This document shows, piece after piece, positions 9,236 to 18,649 of a stretch of 64,000 nucleotides of DNA. The notes beneath the pieces are model-generated. The model saw nothing but the letters and a program-made list of their open reading frames with translations, did not search any database and was not told the DNA's origin. Within the stretch, counting starts at the first letter, position 1. The number at the start of each line of letters is the position of its first letter. The DNA is from BP-133 sp040756995 (lineage in GTDB: Bacteria > Actinomycetota > Acidimicrobiia > IMCC26256 > BP-133): the NCBI GenBank assembly GCA_040756995.1, contig JBFLYK010000021.1, forward strand, positions 48,055 to 112,054, in the 5' to 3' direction. The position numbers and the translations under genes are program-made.

Positions 9236-11188
9236 CTAATCCCTCTCCTGCGCCACCCCGCCGACGTTGACCACCGATGCGGGGAAAGCGGCTCCGGCCA
9301 GTTCTGGGTCGCTGAGTCCCGCTGCACGACCTTTGGTTTTCAATTCTCCGGTCCGTCGGGCCACCGCCGCAGCAGTCGACGCCCACAGTCCGAAAATCCC
9401 TTCCGGCAGCATCCGACTACTCGCTAAGAGAAAGGTGCCAAGCACAAATTGCGAGTATTCCGGGTTCCATAGGATCTTTAGTATCTCGGGACTTGCCGTT
9501 ATCAACAGGCCGCCAACGAAACTGGCGAACAGTGAACCACTGCCAGCGATGACGCCACCAATGAGCATTGTCATCGAGGCCAAAAATCCAAAGTTCTCTT
9601 GGCCGATACGGCCCTGCAGCGAACCGAAGAGTATCCCGCCAGTCGCCGCCACCATGGCACTCAGAGCGAAACCCATGATCTTGTACCGACGGGGGTTCAG
9701 TCCGACCGCCATGCACGCGACCTCACTCTCTTGCAGCGTCCGGAAAATCCGGCCCCTGAGTCCGCGGGCCAAGTTTTCGATTAGGATGATCACCCCCACT
9801 GCAACCGCCCAAGAAAACCACATGAACCGTAAATCGCTCTCGAATAGCCAAGGCCTGCCCAAGGATCGGCCGCCTTGTTCACCGCCGGAAAACCAATACC
9901 AACGAAACACCCGATCGCTGAAGAAGACGCCCACCGCCAGCGTGACGACGGTGAGATTGAGGCCGCGGATCCGGAGTGCTGGCAGTCCGCAAGCCACACC
10001 GATACAACCCGCGAGGGCGATTCCGCCAAAGAGTGCAACGACATAGGGCACTTTGAGTTCTTCCCAAGAGGCGGCCGCACCAAAGGCGCCGACACCCATG
10101 AAGGCCGCCTGCCCCAGTGATACCTGGCCAAGTCGTCGCAAGAGGATCACGCTTGCGACACCTAGGCTCGACGCGGCGGCCGAGGTCATCACGTACACCC
10201 AGTAGCCGGAAAGCGCCACCGAGACGGTGACCAGCCCGCAGAGGAGGAGAGCTAACGGGGCCATACGAACGGGCGCCGGCAAGCTTCGGGTACTTCTTAA
10301 GACACCCTCTGAACTTCTGCTCTCATCTGACTCTCGCCAGCCAAGCGAACGTCCGCGAAGGGCCAGTACTGCCAAGATTACAATTAGCCCTACCCCCTGA
10401 GAGTACCCAGCCGTCGTTGAGATCCAGGTGGCTAGGCTTTCGAGGACCCCTATCGCCAACCCTCCGGCAAGCGCGAGCCATGGAGAACTGAGCCCTCCTA
10501 TGAGTGCCGCTGCCGCTGTCGGAACAAACAACTCGACGGCAATCGTGGGCTTCAGCCCGAGGAATGGGGCGACAAGGACCCCTGATGTAGCAGCGAGCGC
10601 ACCGCCCAGCCCCCAACTCAGTGCACCGTATAGGCGCTCGTCGATACCACAGGCCGCTGCCGCTGCGGCGTCTTGGGCCAAGCAGTCGATCCGCAGCCCA
10701 ATAGGCGAGAGCCGAAAAGCCAGATCTACCGCAATCCCGAGAGCCACCACTACCAAAGATAAGACCGCCAGATCCTTGCCCCAGGAAAAGCCCCCGACTT
10801 CGAAGAGAGTGCCTTGCGGCAGGAACGAGACGATCGGCTGGAGCTGCGTCCCCCAAACCACGCCTACCAGCTCCACAGACACGATGAGACTGGCTAGGGA
10901 GGCTACCACCGCCATAAGGAGGTTCTTTTGGAGGGGCCGAACGACCGCCCAATAGAGTCCGGCACCTAATGCGGCTCCGGCAAGCACTGTGCAGATGACT
11001 CCCGCCCATAGCCCCATCCGAGGGCGGAAGACGTTCATGAATAGATAAGGGGAAACGGTCGCCACCGCCACGTGGCCAAAATTCAACAGCCGACTCGCCT
11101 TATAGCCGACAACTAAACCGACCGCGCCGATCGCGTAGATTGAACCGAGAAACAGGCCGGAGAGCCCAAGTATGAGAAGTGTTTCCAC
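9236..11188 (-). CDS. Fused LivH-LivM permease of a Liv-type importer
   Basis: 650 aa, about twice a single Liv permease. Residues 1 to about 290 match LivH (start ...GLFLGSIYAIGAVGLVVGYK, then LLNFGHVAV). A short charged linker (RSLGWRESDES) follows. From about 305 to 620 the sequence matches LivM (GQVSLGQAAFMGVGAFG, then GLRGRIFRTLQESE, the EAA-like cytoplasmic loop). Around 16-18 membrane segments in total. In most bacteria LivH and LivM are separate proteins that pair to make the channel; here one polypeptide supplies both halves. The paralogous importer downstream keeps LivH separate and fuses LivM to LivG instead. The C-terminus ends in a hydrophilic tail overlapping the livG ribosome site. 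Confidence 0.92.
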   Translation of the reverse strand: METLLILGLSGLFLGSIYAIGAVGLVVGYKASRLLNFGHVAVATVSPYLFMNVFRPRMGLWAGVICTVLAGAALGAGLYWAVVRPLQKNLLMAVVASLASLIVSVELVGVVWGTQLQPIVSFLPQGTLFEVGGFSWGKDLAVLSLVVVALGIAVDLAFRLSPIGLRIDCLAQDAAAAAACGIDERLYGALSWGLGGALAATSGVLVAPFLGLKPTIAVELFVPTAAAALIGGLSSPWLALAGGLAIGVLESLATWISTTAGYSQGVGLIVILAVLALRGRSLGWRESDESRSSEGVLRSTRSLPAPVRMAPLALLLCGLVTVSVALSGYWVYVMTSAAASSLGVASVILLRRLGQVSLGQAAFMGVGAFGAAASWEELKVPYVVALFGGIALAGCIGVACGLPALRIRGLNLTVVTLAVGVFFSDRVFRWYWFSGGEQGGRSLGRPWLFESDLRFMWFSWAVAVGVIILIENLARGLRGRIFRTLQESEVACMAVGLNPRRYKIMGFALSAMVAATGGILFGSLQGRIGQENFGFLASMTMLIGGVIAGSGSLFASFVGGLLITASPEILKILWNPEYSQFVLGTFLLASSRMLPEGIFGLWASTAAAVARRTGELKTKGRAAGLSDPELAGAAFPASVVNVGGVAQERD

Positions 11189-11568
11189 AGGTTGAAAGTC
11201 TCTCTCTAAACGTGCTTCTAACGGCCGATTGATGGTGACGCACCAGCGCCGCCGCGTGTCGCAGATTTGAATCGTCGCTGGCCACGGGCACTTCAGTCAC
11301 TCTCGGAAACTTTCGGAACCGTGCACTAGGACCCGTCAGCAGGGTCGAGATCACAATGGCCGGAGATTGTTTGGCGGAACCGCCCCGCTTTAGGATTCGG
11401 AACACGGTCCTATACTCAGAGCAGGCCCGCCCCAAGAGCGTCCAAGTTGGGCGGGACCCCCCGACTCCTGTCGACCGGGGATTTCCCGAGACCACGGAGG
11501 CGGTTCCGCACAAACTACCTAAATTCGCCGATTGAATCGCGTAATTACTACTTAGAGTTTTCCCTCGC
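11189..11568. other. 380-nt non-coding spacer between binding protein and permease genes
   Basis: No credible gene on either strand. It holds one clear hairpin (11426-11455, listed separately) and otherwise A/T-rich sequence next to the binding-protein stop codon. It may adjust the ratio of binding protein to membrane components, as the binding protein is usually needed in excess. Confidence 0.5.
11426..11455 (-). terminator. Hairpin between binding-protein and permease genes, possible partial terminator
   Basis: CCCGCCC at 11426-11432 pairs perfectly with GGGCGGG at 11449-11455. An inner AA/TT pair follows a one-base bulge and the loop is about 12 nt. It is 113 nt downstream of the binding-protein stop codon in the direction of transcription. 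No T-run follows, so it could be a tail-less terminator or attenuator, or an mRNA-stabilising stem. Confidence 0.45.
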
Positions 11569-13245
11569 TCAGAGAGTTGGAGGATCCTCGTCTGGGTTAC
11601 AGTTCCACCAAAAGTCGCGCCCGGCGAGTGGACGGAATTTGAAGTCGTCGCCCGGTGCCAGCACCTTCGCGGTGAAGTTATTTTCCGCGCCTGCTCCGAT
11701 TTGAGGGAACGGCGGATGGAGCCCGTGTGACCAGTTCTTCAATCCCTGCATTGCTGCGAGCAATTTGCTCCTTGTGATATCTCGGCCAAGCGGGCCGAGC
11801 GCATCGACGAAGAGCCGCCCGGCATCCCAGGCGTACAGTGTCCACATACCGTAACCACCCCCAGCCCCGTAGACATCCGGATAATACTTCTTGAGGGTCT
11901 CGCGGTGGAGCCGGACTTCGGGATTCTCCGTGGCGTTGATATTTTCCATCTGAGCGACGATCGAATGCTGCTTCGTCAGCTCACCATACTGCTTCCCCAG
12001 CGTCTCGTACGTCGTGTCATAGTCGGAAATCGGGCCGACCGAGGGGATTACGTAGTTCGCCCGTTGCATCGATTGGAAGAGGCGGAAGATCGCCGAGGTG
12101 TCGATTAGGTTGGCGAAGCCATCGACCCCGCGAGCGCGCATACGAGCTACCGTTGCCGTAAAATCCGGCTGGGCCAAACTGACGGCTTCTTCATAGGCGA
12201 TATCTACCCCGCGCGCCTTCAGATACTCGTATGTCTTGTCTCTTGAGTTGAGTGGCTCTTCTAGTCCGCTGAAATAGAGAAACCCCGGCTTCTTTATCTT
12301 TCGGGCGATCATCGCTTTCGCCTGAAGAATTCCCTGACAGCCAGTCGAGAGGCCGACCGTGACCGAGTTTGTCGCTTTGGGATTAGTAGCCCATGCACCG
12401 ATACCGGACGTGATGACAGGAACGTTCTTAGAGGTGATGTACGGGCCAGTCGCGCTATAGGTAAAAATCTGTTGGTCACCGACTAAGGCGAACACCTTGT
12501 CCTGCTCGATCGCACGCTTGGCCGCGGCGAGCGCGCGATTGGAGTCAACGGCATCGTCGTATGCGATGTACTCCACCTTTCGTCCGTTGATCCCTCCTTG
12601 TTCGTTGATCATATTGAAGAAGGCCTTAACCGACGTACTGGAGTACTTCCCATAGTGTGATACCGGCCCGCTTAGCGCGAAAATTCCTCCGATCCGGATC
12701 TTGTCTTCGCTCACGCCGTCTCGTTCCCCCGGCGCCAGCGGCCCCCCACCTGCTGGCTCTACGGCTGGCGGAGTCGCCGTGACTGCCGGAGTCTCCGCCT
12801 TCCCGCCGGAACCCCCGGGAGATGATGTCCCCTGGCTGCCAGGCTTTTGGGCTCCACTCCTAGCGTTTCCACCCGGTACGCCAGGGGTCTTCGACGCTTT
12901 CGACCGGGACCCTTCTGTTACGGGTGACGTGCCGGCCGCTCTCGGCGGCCCCCCAGCGGCATCGGCCACGCCACCCGACGATGCCTCTTGAGAGGCGGAT
13001 GTGTCTGCCGTCGGAGCCTCACCTCCGGTCTGCTCTTCCCCGCCGGCCGCCGTAGGGAGAGACGAGTCAGGATCTAAGGCTCTGTTTGGCCCCTCAGCGC
13101 TGGTCTCCCGTTCCGTGCTCACCGCGATTCCGTCGTCACTACTGCCGGTCAGCGCTAATGTGCCGAACGCAAGCATCAAGACCAAGCCGAGACTTATGGA
13201 AATAACTGCTGTTCGATCCTTTAGGTTATTAGCCCACTGCGGCAC
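11569..13245 (-). CDS. Stalked, membrane-anchored substrate-binding protein (Liv/amide type), low-GC copy
   Basis: 558 aa, GTG start at 13245 with GGGGAGGT upstream. Three parts are visible: a short cytoplasmic tail and one uncleaved-looking hydrophobic helix at about 13-33; a long Ser/Gly/Pro/Ala/Thr-rich stalk at about 35-178 with no predicted fold; and a type I periplasmic-binding domain starting at EDKIRIGGIFALSGP. That domain continues with INEQGGINGRKVEYIAYDD and VFALVGDQQ, as in Leu/Ile/Val- and amide-binding proteins. Ordinary Liv binding proteins have a cleaved or lipidated signal and no such stalk, so this one is fixed to the membrane and reaches outward. Operon order (this gene, permease, two ATPases) shows it feeds the importer at 7696-11188. 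Confidence 0.9.
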   Translation of the reverse strand: MPQWANNLKDRTAVISISLGLVLMLAFGTLALTGSSDDGIAVSTERETSAEGPNRALDPDSSLPTAAGGEEQTGGEAPTADTSASQEASSGGVADAAGGPPRAAGTSPVTEGSRSKASKTPGVPGGNARSGAQKPGSQGTSSPGGSGGKAETPAVTATPPAVEPAGGGPLAPGERDGVSEDKIRIGGIFALSGPVSHYGKYSSTSVKAFFNMINEQGGINGRKVEYIAYDDAVDSNRALAAAKRAIEQDKVFALVGDQQIFTYSATGPYITSKNVPVITSGIGAWATNPKATNSVTVGLSTGCQGILQAKAMIARKIKKPGFLYFSGLEEPLNSRDKTYEYLKARGVDIAYEEAVSLAQPDFTATVARMRARGVDGFANLIDTSAIFRLFQSMQRANYVIPSVGPISDYDTTYETLGKQYGELTKQHSIVAQMENINATENPEVRLHRETLKKYYPDVYGAGGGYGMWTLYAWDAGRLFVDALGPLGRDITRSKLLAAMQGLKNWSHGLHPPFPQIGAGAENNFTAKVLAPGDDFKFRPLAGRDFWWNCNPDEDPPTL

Positions 13246-13332
13246 CGGCTTACCTCCCCTTATGTGGCGACTGACGCCTTAATCGATTCCGTCGTAGCCG
13301 TCATACCCGCACAAATAGATTGCGTTCTTGCG

Positions 13333-14976
13333 TTAGATGTCTCCGTTGGATACGAATTCTCCCTCGGCGGCGCCTCCTGACCGTGCCACCTTGGCGATGC
13401 GCAACACCCCGTAGGCGAGTAAGATCACCCCAGCTGACAGGCCAGCCAGCTCCCACGTCGCGAAACTCCCAGCTGCTAAGACGACTGGCCTGTTCTCACT
13501 GGCCGGGATCAAGGGGATGGCTCCGATAGTCTGACGGGGTTGATTGGTGCCGTGCACGGCCGCCGGAGACGAGCCCGTAGCCTGCGCCTCAAGCGGGGCG
13601 GGTCTTGATGAACTGTCCCGCGAACTCAGCTGTAAAGGTCCTCGTCTGACTATGCTGCCTTCAGCGCCCGTAGTTGGCGGCCGCTTTATCGGCCCATCTT
13701 CTTCTCCTTTACCGACCGCCCCATCACGGGTCATTTGCGTTGCGGCTTCGCCGCCGCCAACGGTGATGATCAGTTCAGTTGGCACGAAGAACGGGTCGCG
13801 AAGGATTGTGCGTATGCCTATTCTAAACGCACCGCCCTTCCCGACAGACCAACCGTTGCTGCTCTCAGTTGTGCTCGCATTGAGAGCTGTCAAGCTAAAT
13901 CCCGCTTCTGAAGCGAACTGCTCCAGAAGCGGCTGCACAATCTTTTCTGGAACCATCCGCAGGCCGCCGTCGTCCACTGGAACTGCAACCGCCTCGGACA
14001 CACGAAACCCTTGGCTATCAAGCGTCACGGGAACTCCTGCGACGCGCAAGTCTGCTATTGATGTCTTCGCGGTCGGCTTACCGTTGTCTGCCAATGCGTA
14101 GCTGACATCAACATTGGCTGCCGTAATGGCCCCACCTAAGAGGGAGAGCCCGGCCAGGTTTCCGTGAGCAGCCGCGCTCCTGGAATCCGTGTCGGTGATA
14201 GTGAGGGTAGATCCATTCGAAATCCGGATGATCGCTGTGTCCGTTTCTTGTGGAGACAGAACTGGCCTAGTGGTCTGAACCGGCGCCCTCCCATCACGGA
14301 GACCCCGGCCATTTCCAAGTGCGTCTGGTGTGCGCTCCGCCGCAGACCGGATCGCGTCCGACAGGCGAGTCATGGCCGCCTTTACTGGGGGCTCTTCAGC
14401 TCGTTCGCTGTTCGGCACGCGGATTGCCGCAAAATGGCCCCGCGCCAAAGCACTCAGTTCGGATGCCTTTGCGTACTGCCTAACTTCATCGGATCCGACT
14501 GCAACATCGGATTCGGATGGCCCGCTGGGATATGTGGCCGTCGCTATCAACGGGACTTCGGGGAGCGAGCTAGAAGGCAACGGAAGCCCAAGCAATGAAG
14601 GTACGGCTTGGTACGACTTCGCCCACCCGGGATGCACCGCCCCTGCTTCTGCGAAGGAGTCACTGAAACTGGAGAGCGACACCTCAGCCCGCCCGAATGA
14701 CACATCAACAAGGCCGGCAATCGGTAGGAATCCGGGTGTATCGGCCTGAAGGCGCACGAGCGAGATGTTTGCGCGGCCGCTGAAGAAGCCCCCCGCCTCG
14801 CTCTCTTCTGCGAAGGAAACGGGACTCCCGAGCACGATAACCAACGCAACAAGCCCCATGAAGGCGACAGGACGCGAAACGATGGCTAAAGGCGGGAAAC
14901 CGCGGACAGACCTTTTGGGGATGCCAGACTGTCCGGTTCTCGAGTGCGCTACGGTTGTCTGCTGCTTTAGTAACAC
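13333..14976 (-). CDS. Exported C-terminally anchored protein linked to the Liv-type importer (547 aa)
   Basis: GTG start at 14976 after GGAGAAGGGG. Seen: a signal peptide with a hydrophobic core (VAFMGLVALVIVLG) ending near SFAEE at about 57; a beta-rich extracellular body with two related parts; a low-complexity Pro/Ser-rich region at about 420-500; a single membrane helix at about 512-532; and a short basic tail (KVARSGG). The core (GGAITAANVDVSYAL, then ADLRVAGVPVTLDSQG) is clearly related to the protein at 16644-18608 (GGFVSIGELVSTL, then AGVRVLGIPVEVTGRG), which likewise neighbours a Liv-type importer. Function unknown; a surface receptor or substrate-scavenging protein is my guess. First gene of the low-GC run. 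Confidence 0.75.
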   Translation of the reverse strand: MLLKQQTTVAHSRTGQSGIPKRSVRGFPPLAIVSRPVAFMGLVALVIVLGSPVSFAEESEAGGFFSGRANISLVRLQADTPGFLPIAGLVDVSFGRAEVSLSSFSDSFAEAGAVHPGWAKSYQAVPSLLGLPLPSSSLPEVPLIATATYPSGPSESDVAVGSDEVRQYAKASELSALARGHFAAIRVPNSERAEEPPVKAAMTRLSDAIRSAAERTPDALGNGRGLRDGRAPVQTTRPVLSPQETDTAIIRISNGSTLTITDTDSRSAAAHGNLAGLSLLGGAITAANVDVSYALADNGKPTAKTSIADLRVAGVPVTLDSQGFRVSEAVAVPVDDGGLRMVPEKIVQPLLEQFASEAGFSLTALNASTTESSNGWSVGKGGAFRIGIRTILRDPFFVPTELIITVGGGEAATQMTRDGAVGKGEEDGPIKRPPTTGAEGSIVRRGPLQLSSRDSSSRPAPLEAQATGSSPAAVHGTNQPRQTIGAIPLIPASENRPVVLAAGSFATWELAGLSAGVILLAYGVLRIAKVARSGGAAEGEFVSNGDI

Positions 14977-15052
14977 GGCACCCCTTCTCCCTCTATCAAG
15001 GGCAGCATTGGTAGTTAAAAATGCGTTGTAGATAGCTCGGAAGTGTCGTCAT

Positions 15053-15074
15053 CCCGGCTGAAGCGAGAGTCGGG
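15053..15074 (-). terminator. Possible hairpin terminator after the aldehyde dehydrogenase gene
   Basis: CCCGGCT at 15053-15059 and AGTCGGG at 15068-15074 form a seven-base stem with one mismatch and an eight-base loop. It is 38 nt beyond the aldehyde dehydrogenase stop codon in the direction of transcription. There is no T-run immediately after it. It coincides with the right edge of the low-GC block. Confidence 0.3.
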
Positions 15075-15111
15075 AGAGGTACCCCATAGTTTCCCAACGA
15101 CGGCGCCGAAC

Positions 15112-16608
15112 TCATGAGGGTACGACGACACCGTACAGCCGGCGTTCCCGGGCCGCGAGCGCCATGTAAACGTGCTTGACCTGCGTGTATTCAAGGATTC
15201 CGTTCATACCCAACTCCCGTCCCAGACCGGATTGCTTGTAGCCGCCGAAGGGTGCGTCGGCGGGGATCATGTTCCAGTCGTTGATCCACACGGTGCCGGC
15301 CCGGATCCGGCGGGCGACGTCCCAGGCCCGTTCCGGGTCCTTGGACCAGACCCCGGCGGCGAGGCCGAGGTCGCAGTCGTTGGCGAGACAAACGGCCTCG
15401 TCGACGTCGGCGTATTCGATCACCGACACCACCGGCCCGAAGATCTCCTCTTGCGCCACCCGGGAACGGTTGTCGACCCCGGCCAGGACCGTCGGCTCGT
15501 AGAAGTGGCCGGGCAGGCCCACCTCGGCCCGCCGCCCGCCATGGGCGACGGTGGCGCCTTCGGCCGCCGCGAGTTCGACGTACCGCTCCACCTTCTCGAT
15601 GGCAGCCGCGGAGATGAGCGGCCCCATGTCGGTTGACCAGTCCGCCGGATCACCCACCCTGAGCGTGGCCGCCCCGGCACAGAGACGCTCGATGACCTCG
15701 TCCCGCAGACTTGTGGGAACGAGGAGCCTGGTGCCGGCCGTGCACATCTGCCCGCCGTGGCCGAAGGCCGCCCACAGGCTTCCCTCCACCGCGAGGTCAA
15801 GATCGGCGTCGGGAAGCAGGATGTTCGGCGACTTCCCTCCGAGCTCCAGGGTGAGCTTCTTCACGGTCGCGGCGGCGGCGGCCATGATCGACCGGCCGAC
15901 CGCCACCGAACCGGTCAGGCTCACGTGGTCCACGCCCGGATGGGCCGCCAAGGCGGCACCGACGGTCGGGCCCGGGCCGGACAGGAAGTTGACCACTCCC
16001 GGGGGGAAGCCAACTTCGTCGAAGAGAGCGGCGAGGACCCCCGTCGACAGCCACGTCAGCTCGTGGGCTTTGACGACGACGGTGCACCCCGCGGCCAGCG
16101 CCGGGAAGGTCTTCCAGACCGCGCCGAGAAGCGGGTAGTTGGACGGGGCGATTCCGGCGCACACACCGTCGGGTTCTCGGAGTATCGTGCTCGCGCCGAG
16201 GTAGGGAATGGACTCCGGTGCCAGGGCGCTGTCCAACGGGCGTCGGGCGAGTTCGGCGAAATGGAGGGCGTGGGTGATCGGGCCGCCGACGTGCAGCATC
16301 GTGGCGAGCCGCATCGGGGCGCCGGTGTTGGCGCTCTCCAACTCCACCAGGCCCTCGTCGGCGGCCCCGGCGAGCGCGTCGGCCACCCGGCTCAGAAGGT
16401 CGGCGCGTTCGAGCCTGGTGAGCCGCGGCCACGGCCCGGTCTCGAACGCCTCTCTGGCGGCGGTGACGGCCTTGTCAACCTGAGCCGTCGAGGCCATCGG
16501 TGCCTTGCCGATGACTTCGAGTCGGGCAGGGTCGAACAGCTCGGTGAATCCGTCTTCGGGCTCGATCCACTGCCCTCCGATGTAGAGGGCGTGCTCGGCG
16601 TTGATCAC
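15112..16608 (-). CDS. NAD(P)-dependent aldehyde dehydrogenase
   Basis: 498 aa, full length; GTG start at 16608 with GGGAG upstream. Seen: Asn157 (in PSNYP, where most members have PWNFP), Lys180, general base Glu255 in LELGGKSPN and nucleophile Cys289 in GHGGQMCTAGTR. The C-terminal oligomerisation segment is intact (PFGGYKQSGLGRELG). It converts an aldehyde to the carboxylic acid with NAD(P)+. It lies 35 nt downstream of the exported-protein gene in the second importer operon and in normal high-GC sequence. It may oxidise the aldehyde produced after alcohol dehydrogenation, feeding a CoA ligase. The Trp-to-Ser change beside Asn157 is a minor oddity. Confidence 0.93.
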   Translation of the reverse strand: MINAEHALYIGGQWIEPEDGFTELFDPARLEVIGKAPMASTAQVDKAVTAAREAFETGPWPRLTRLERADLLSRVADALAGAADEGLVELESANTGAPMRLATMLHVGGPITHALHFAELARRPLDSALAPESIPYLGASTILREPDGVCAGIAPSNYPLLGAVWKTFPALAAGCTVVVKAHELTWLSTGVLAALFDEVGFPPGVVNFLSGPGPTVGAALAAHPGVDHVSLTGSVAVGRSIMAAAAATVKKLTLELGGKSPNILLPDADLDLAVEGSLWAAFGHGGQMCTAGTRLLVPTSLRDEVIERLCAGAATLRVGDPADWSTDMGPLISAAAIEKVERYVELAAAEGATVAHGGRRAEVGLPGHFYEPTVLAGVDNRSRVAQEEIFGPVVSVIEYADVDEAVCLANDCDLGLAAGVWSKDPERAWDVARRIRAGTVWINDWNMIPADAPFGGYKQSGLGRELGMNGILEYTQVKHVYMALAARERRLYGVVVPS

Positions 16609-16643
16609 TTCCGGTCAGCTCCCGTTCTGTGCAATGGGGAAGG

Positions 16644-18608
16644 TCATGTCGCGATGCCGTCGTCGGGTCGCTTCGAGCCGGCCGGCCGGGGCGGGCCCGG
16701 GTTGTAGAGCACGGTGCGCCAGCCGACCACGACGAGGCCCACGCTGATGAGCACCAGGCTGAAGATGTACGCGTTGCGTCGTGCTGGTTGCGACAGGGCC
16801 AGCGTCGTGGCCACGGGAACGGCAGCCATCGGCTGATGCACCTCCAAGACCGGTGCTGCCGTCTGGGCGACCGAATCGGCGGGCAAGGCCCCGACGGAGG
16901 GGTCGTCGTCCAGGACGCTCTCCTCCTCGCCATCCGCCGCGGGAGGCACGTCGCCGCCACTCTCGAAGCCGGAGGCGGCGGCAGCCGGTGACGGCTCGGA
17001 CATTGCCGGACCGGTGCTGGTGCCGGTGCTCGCTGGCACGTCGACCGCCGCCGACGGCCCAGCCGTTGCCGCCGCTTCCGCGACGTTGGAGAAGGCCGCC
17101 GTGTAACCGAGCTTGAACTCTGCCCGGGCGTTGTTCAGGACGGCCTGGGCCACGGGGATGGGAAGCGACCCCACGTCGTCGGGGACCTTGTAGGCGATCC
17201 GCAGCCCGGGACTGACGACCTCCACGAGTCGCCCTCCCGCCTCCACCGTCTCGGTCACGACGGGGCTCAAGGCCTGGACCTCCAGGTTGAACGCTTTCAC
17301 CGTTTCGGCCAGCTGCCGACCGGCATCGGCAGACGCGGGGTTGGCGCCGACGGTGGAGACGACCAGGCCCCGACCGGTCACCTCGACTGGGATCCCGAGC
17401 ACCCGGACCCCGGCCAGGGACACCTTGTGGTCGATTCCCGCTTGATGCGTGACGCCGGTGTTCGACACCGAAAGCGTGCTCACCAGCTCGCCGATGGAGA
17501 CGAAACCTCCCGCGATCTCGATGCCTTGCAGGCGGGCCCGGGAGACCGAGCGGAGCATCGCTCCACTGCGTTCCACTGTCGAGGTGGCCTGCGCCGCCGC
17601 CAGTTCGACGAGCCCCGGCTGAGCGGCCTTCACCAAGGCCGATTCGGCTCTGGCCGAGTCAGGCGTCGGTGTCTCCGCCTTCGAGGACAGGGCATCGAAC
17701 TGGTAAGCGGCTGCTGACTGGGAGGGCACGATGCTGGCGTCGGATGTGGCCGGTCCGGGGTTGGCGGCACGGGCGATGTACGGGTAGAGCGGCGGAAGCG
17801 TGAGCGGGAAGCCCAGAAGGGCAACCACTCCGGGAACCGCTTCGACGAGGGCACCCGGATACAGGCTGGCGGAGAACCCGGATGACCCGTTGGAGTCGGC
17901 AGCCGCCGCCGACAGGCCGACGCCCTGGTCCACCAGCGGTGTTCCCGGGAGGAACGCCGACTGCGCACCGAAACGGACCAGTTCGGCGGTGGTCCGGGCA
18001 TCGAAGTAGGACAGCTCCCCCGAGGGCGGCGTCACGACCGGAGGCCCGGCGGGTTGGGGAAGGTCTTTGCACAGCACGTCGACCGCGCTCACCGCTCCGT
18101 CGACGGGGATGGGTGGGAGCGATCCGAGGACGAGTCCGGAGACCGCGTAGAACCCGGGGCAGAAGAACTGCAGGGCGGGCACGAGCGGCTCCCGCAACGC
18201 GCCGATGCCGGGGGCCGGCTCTTCGGCGGTGAGCGCCGCGTGGCCCATGCTCTGGCGCAGGGCGTCGGCAAGCCCCGCCGCTTTTGCCGCCGTCGGATTG
18301 CGGACGAATCGACTCTGCAGGGCACCGACGATGGCCGCCAACTGCTGAACGGGGCGGCGGAGAGGTTCAGAGGCGGCGGCGGGCGCCGCGGCTGCTCCTT
18401 GCGCGCTGGCGATGGTGGAGGCCAGTTCTCCGAGCGGCGTTCCGAGCGCCCGGACGAGGTTCATCGCCTGTTCGCTGTCCGTGAGGCGCGGTGTTGCCAG
18501 CGGTTTCGGTTCGGTGCCGGCCGCTTCCGCCCCCCGAGGAGCGAGCGACATCATGGCCAGGGTTCCGGCGGCCAGCACCGGAGCCCATCGGATACGTCGA
18601 CGAATCAT
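16644..18608 (-). CDS. Exported C-terminally anchored protein linked to the second Liv-type importer (654 aa)
   Basis: Start taken at the ATG at 18608, which has GAGGAG eight bases upstream; a GTG at 18653 overlapping the livF stop would add 15 residues ahead of the signal peptide. Seen: a signal peptide ending near GAEAAG; a large extracellular part rich in Ala, Ser, Val and Gly with repeated short strands; a Pro/Ser/Ala-rich segment with acidic GEEESVLDDD; a C-terminal membrane helix (IFSLVLISVGLVVVGW); and a basic tail. The central region shares the GG...GVRVLGIPVEV core with the 547-aa protein at 13333. Function unknown. Twice placed next to a Liv importer, the family is probably a surface partner of the uptake system. 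Confidence 0.75.
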   Translation of the reverse strand: MIRRRIRWAPVLAAGTLAMMSLAPRGAEAAGTEPKPLATPRLTDSEQAMNLVRALGTPLGELASTIASAQGAAAAPAAASEPLRRPVQQLAAIVGALQSRFVRNPTAAKAAGLADALRQSMGHAALTAEEPAPGIGALREPLVPALQFFCPGFYAVSGLVLGSLPPIPVDGAVSAVDVLCKDLPQPAGPPVVTPPSGELSYFDARTTAELVRFGAQSAFLPGTPLVDQGVGLSAAAADSNGSSGFSASLYPGALVEAVPGVVALLGFPLTLPPLYPYIARAANPGPATSDASIVPSQSAAAYQFDALSSKAETPTPDSARAESALVKAAQPGLVELAAAQATSTVERSGAMLRSVSRARLQGIEIAGGFVSIGELVSTLSVSNTGVTHQAGIDHKVSLAGVRVLGIPVEVTGRGLVVSTVGANPASADAGRQLAETVKAFNLEVQALSPVVTETVEAGGRLVEVVSPGLRIAYKVPDDVGSLPIPVAQAVLNNARAEFKLGYTAAFSNVAEAAATAGPSAAVDVPASTGTSTGPAMSEPSPAAAASGFESGGDVPPAADGEEESVLDDDPSVGALPADSVAQTAAPVLEVHQPMAAVPVATTLALSQPARRNAYIFSLVLISVGLVVVGWRTVLYNPGPPRPAGSKRPDDGIAT

Positions 18609-18649
18609 CCCCCCACTCCTCCTCGTGCTGCCTTCTCTCTCCGCATTGC

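Larger units (their letters stand above)
2690..15090. other. Lower-GC block, probable laterally acquired segment
   Basis: Between the 5' end of the CoA ligase gene and the intergenic region next to the aldehyde dehydrogenase, the sequence is clearly richer in A/T than both flanks. Codon third positions are mixed, and long antisense open frames largely disappear. All eleven genes inside point the same way. They form a self-contained set: ferredoxin, P450, oxidoreductases, carrier, complete ABC importer and exported protein. No integrase, direct repeat or tRNA was recognised at either edge. Boundaries are estimated by eye to within a few hundred bases. Confidence 0.6.

Noticed and set aside
11836..11846. 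GTACAGTGT within the binding-protein gene
   Set aside because: Only one half-site, coding, no second half.
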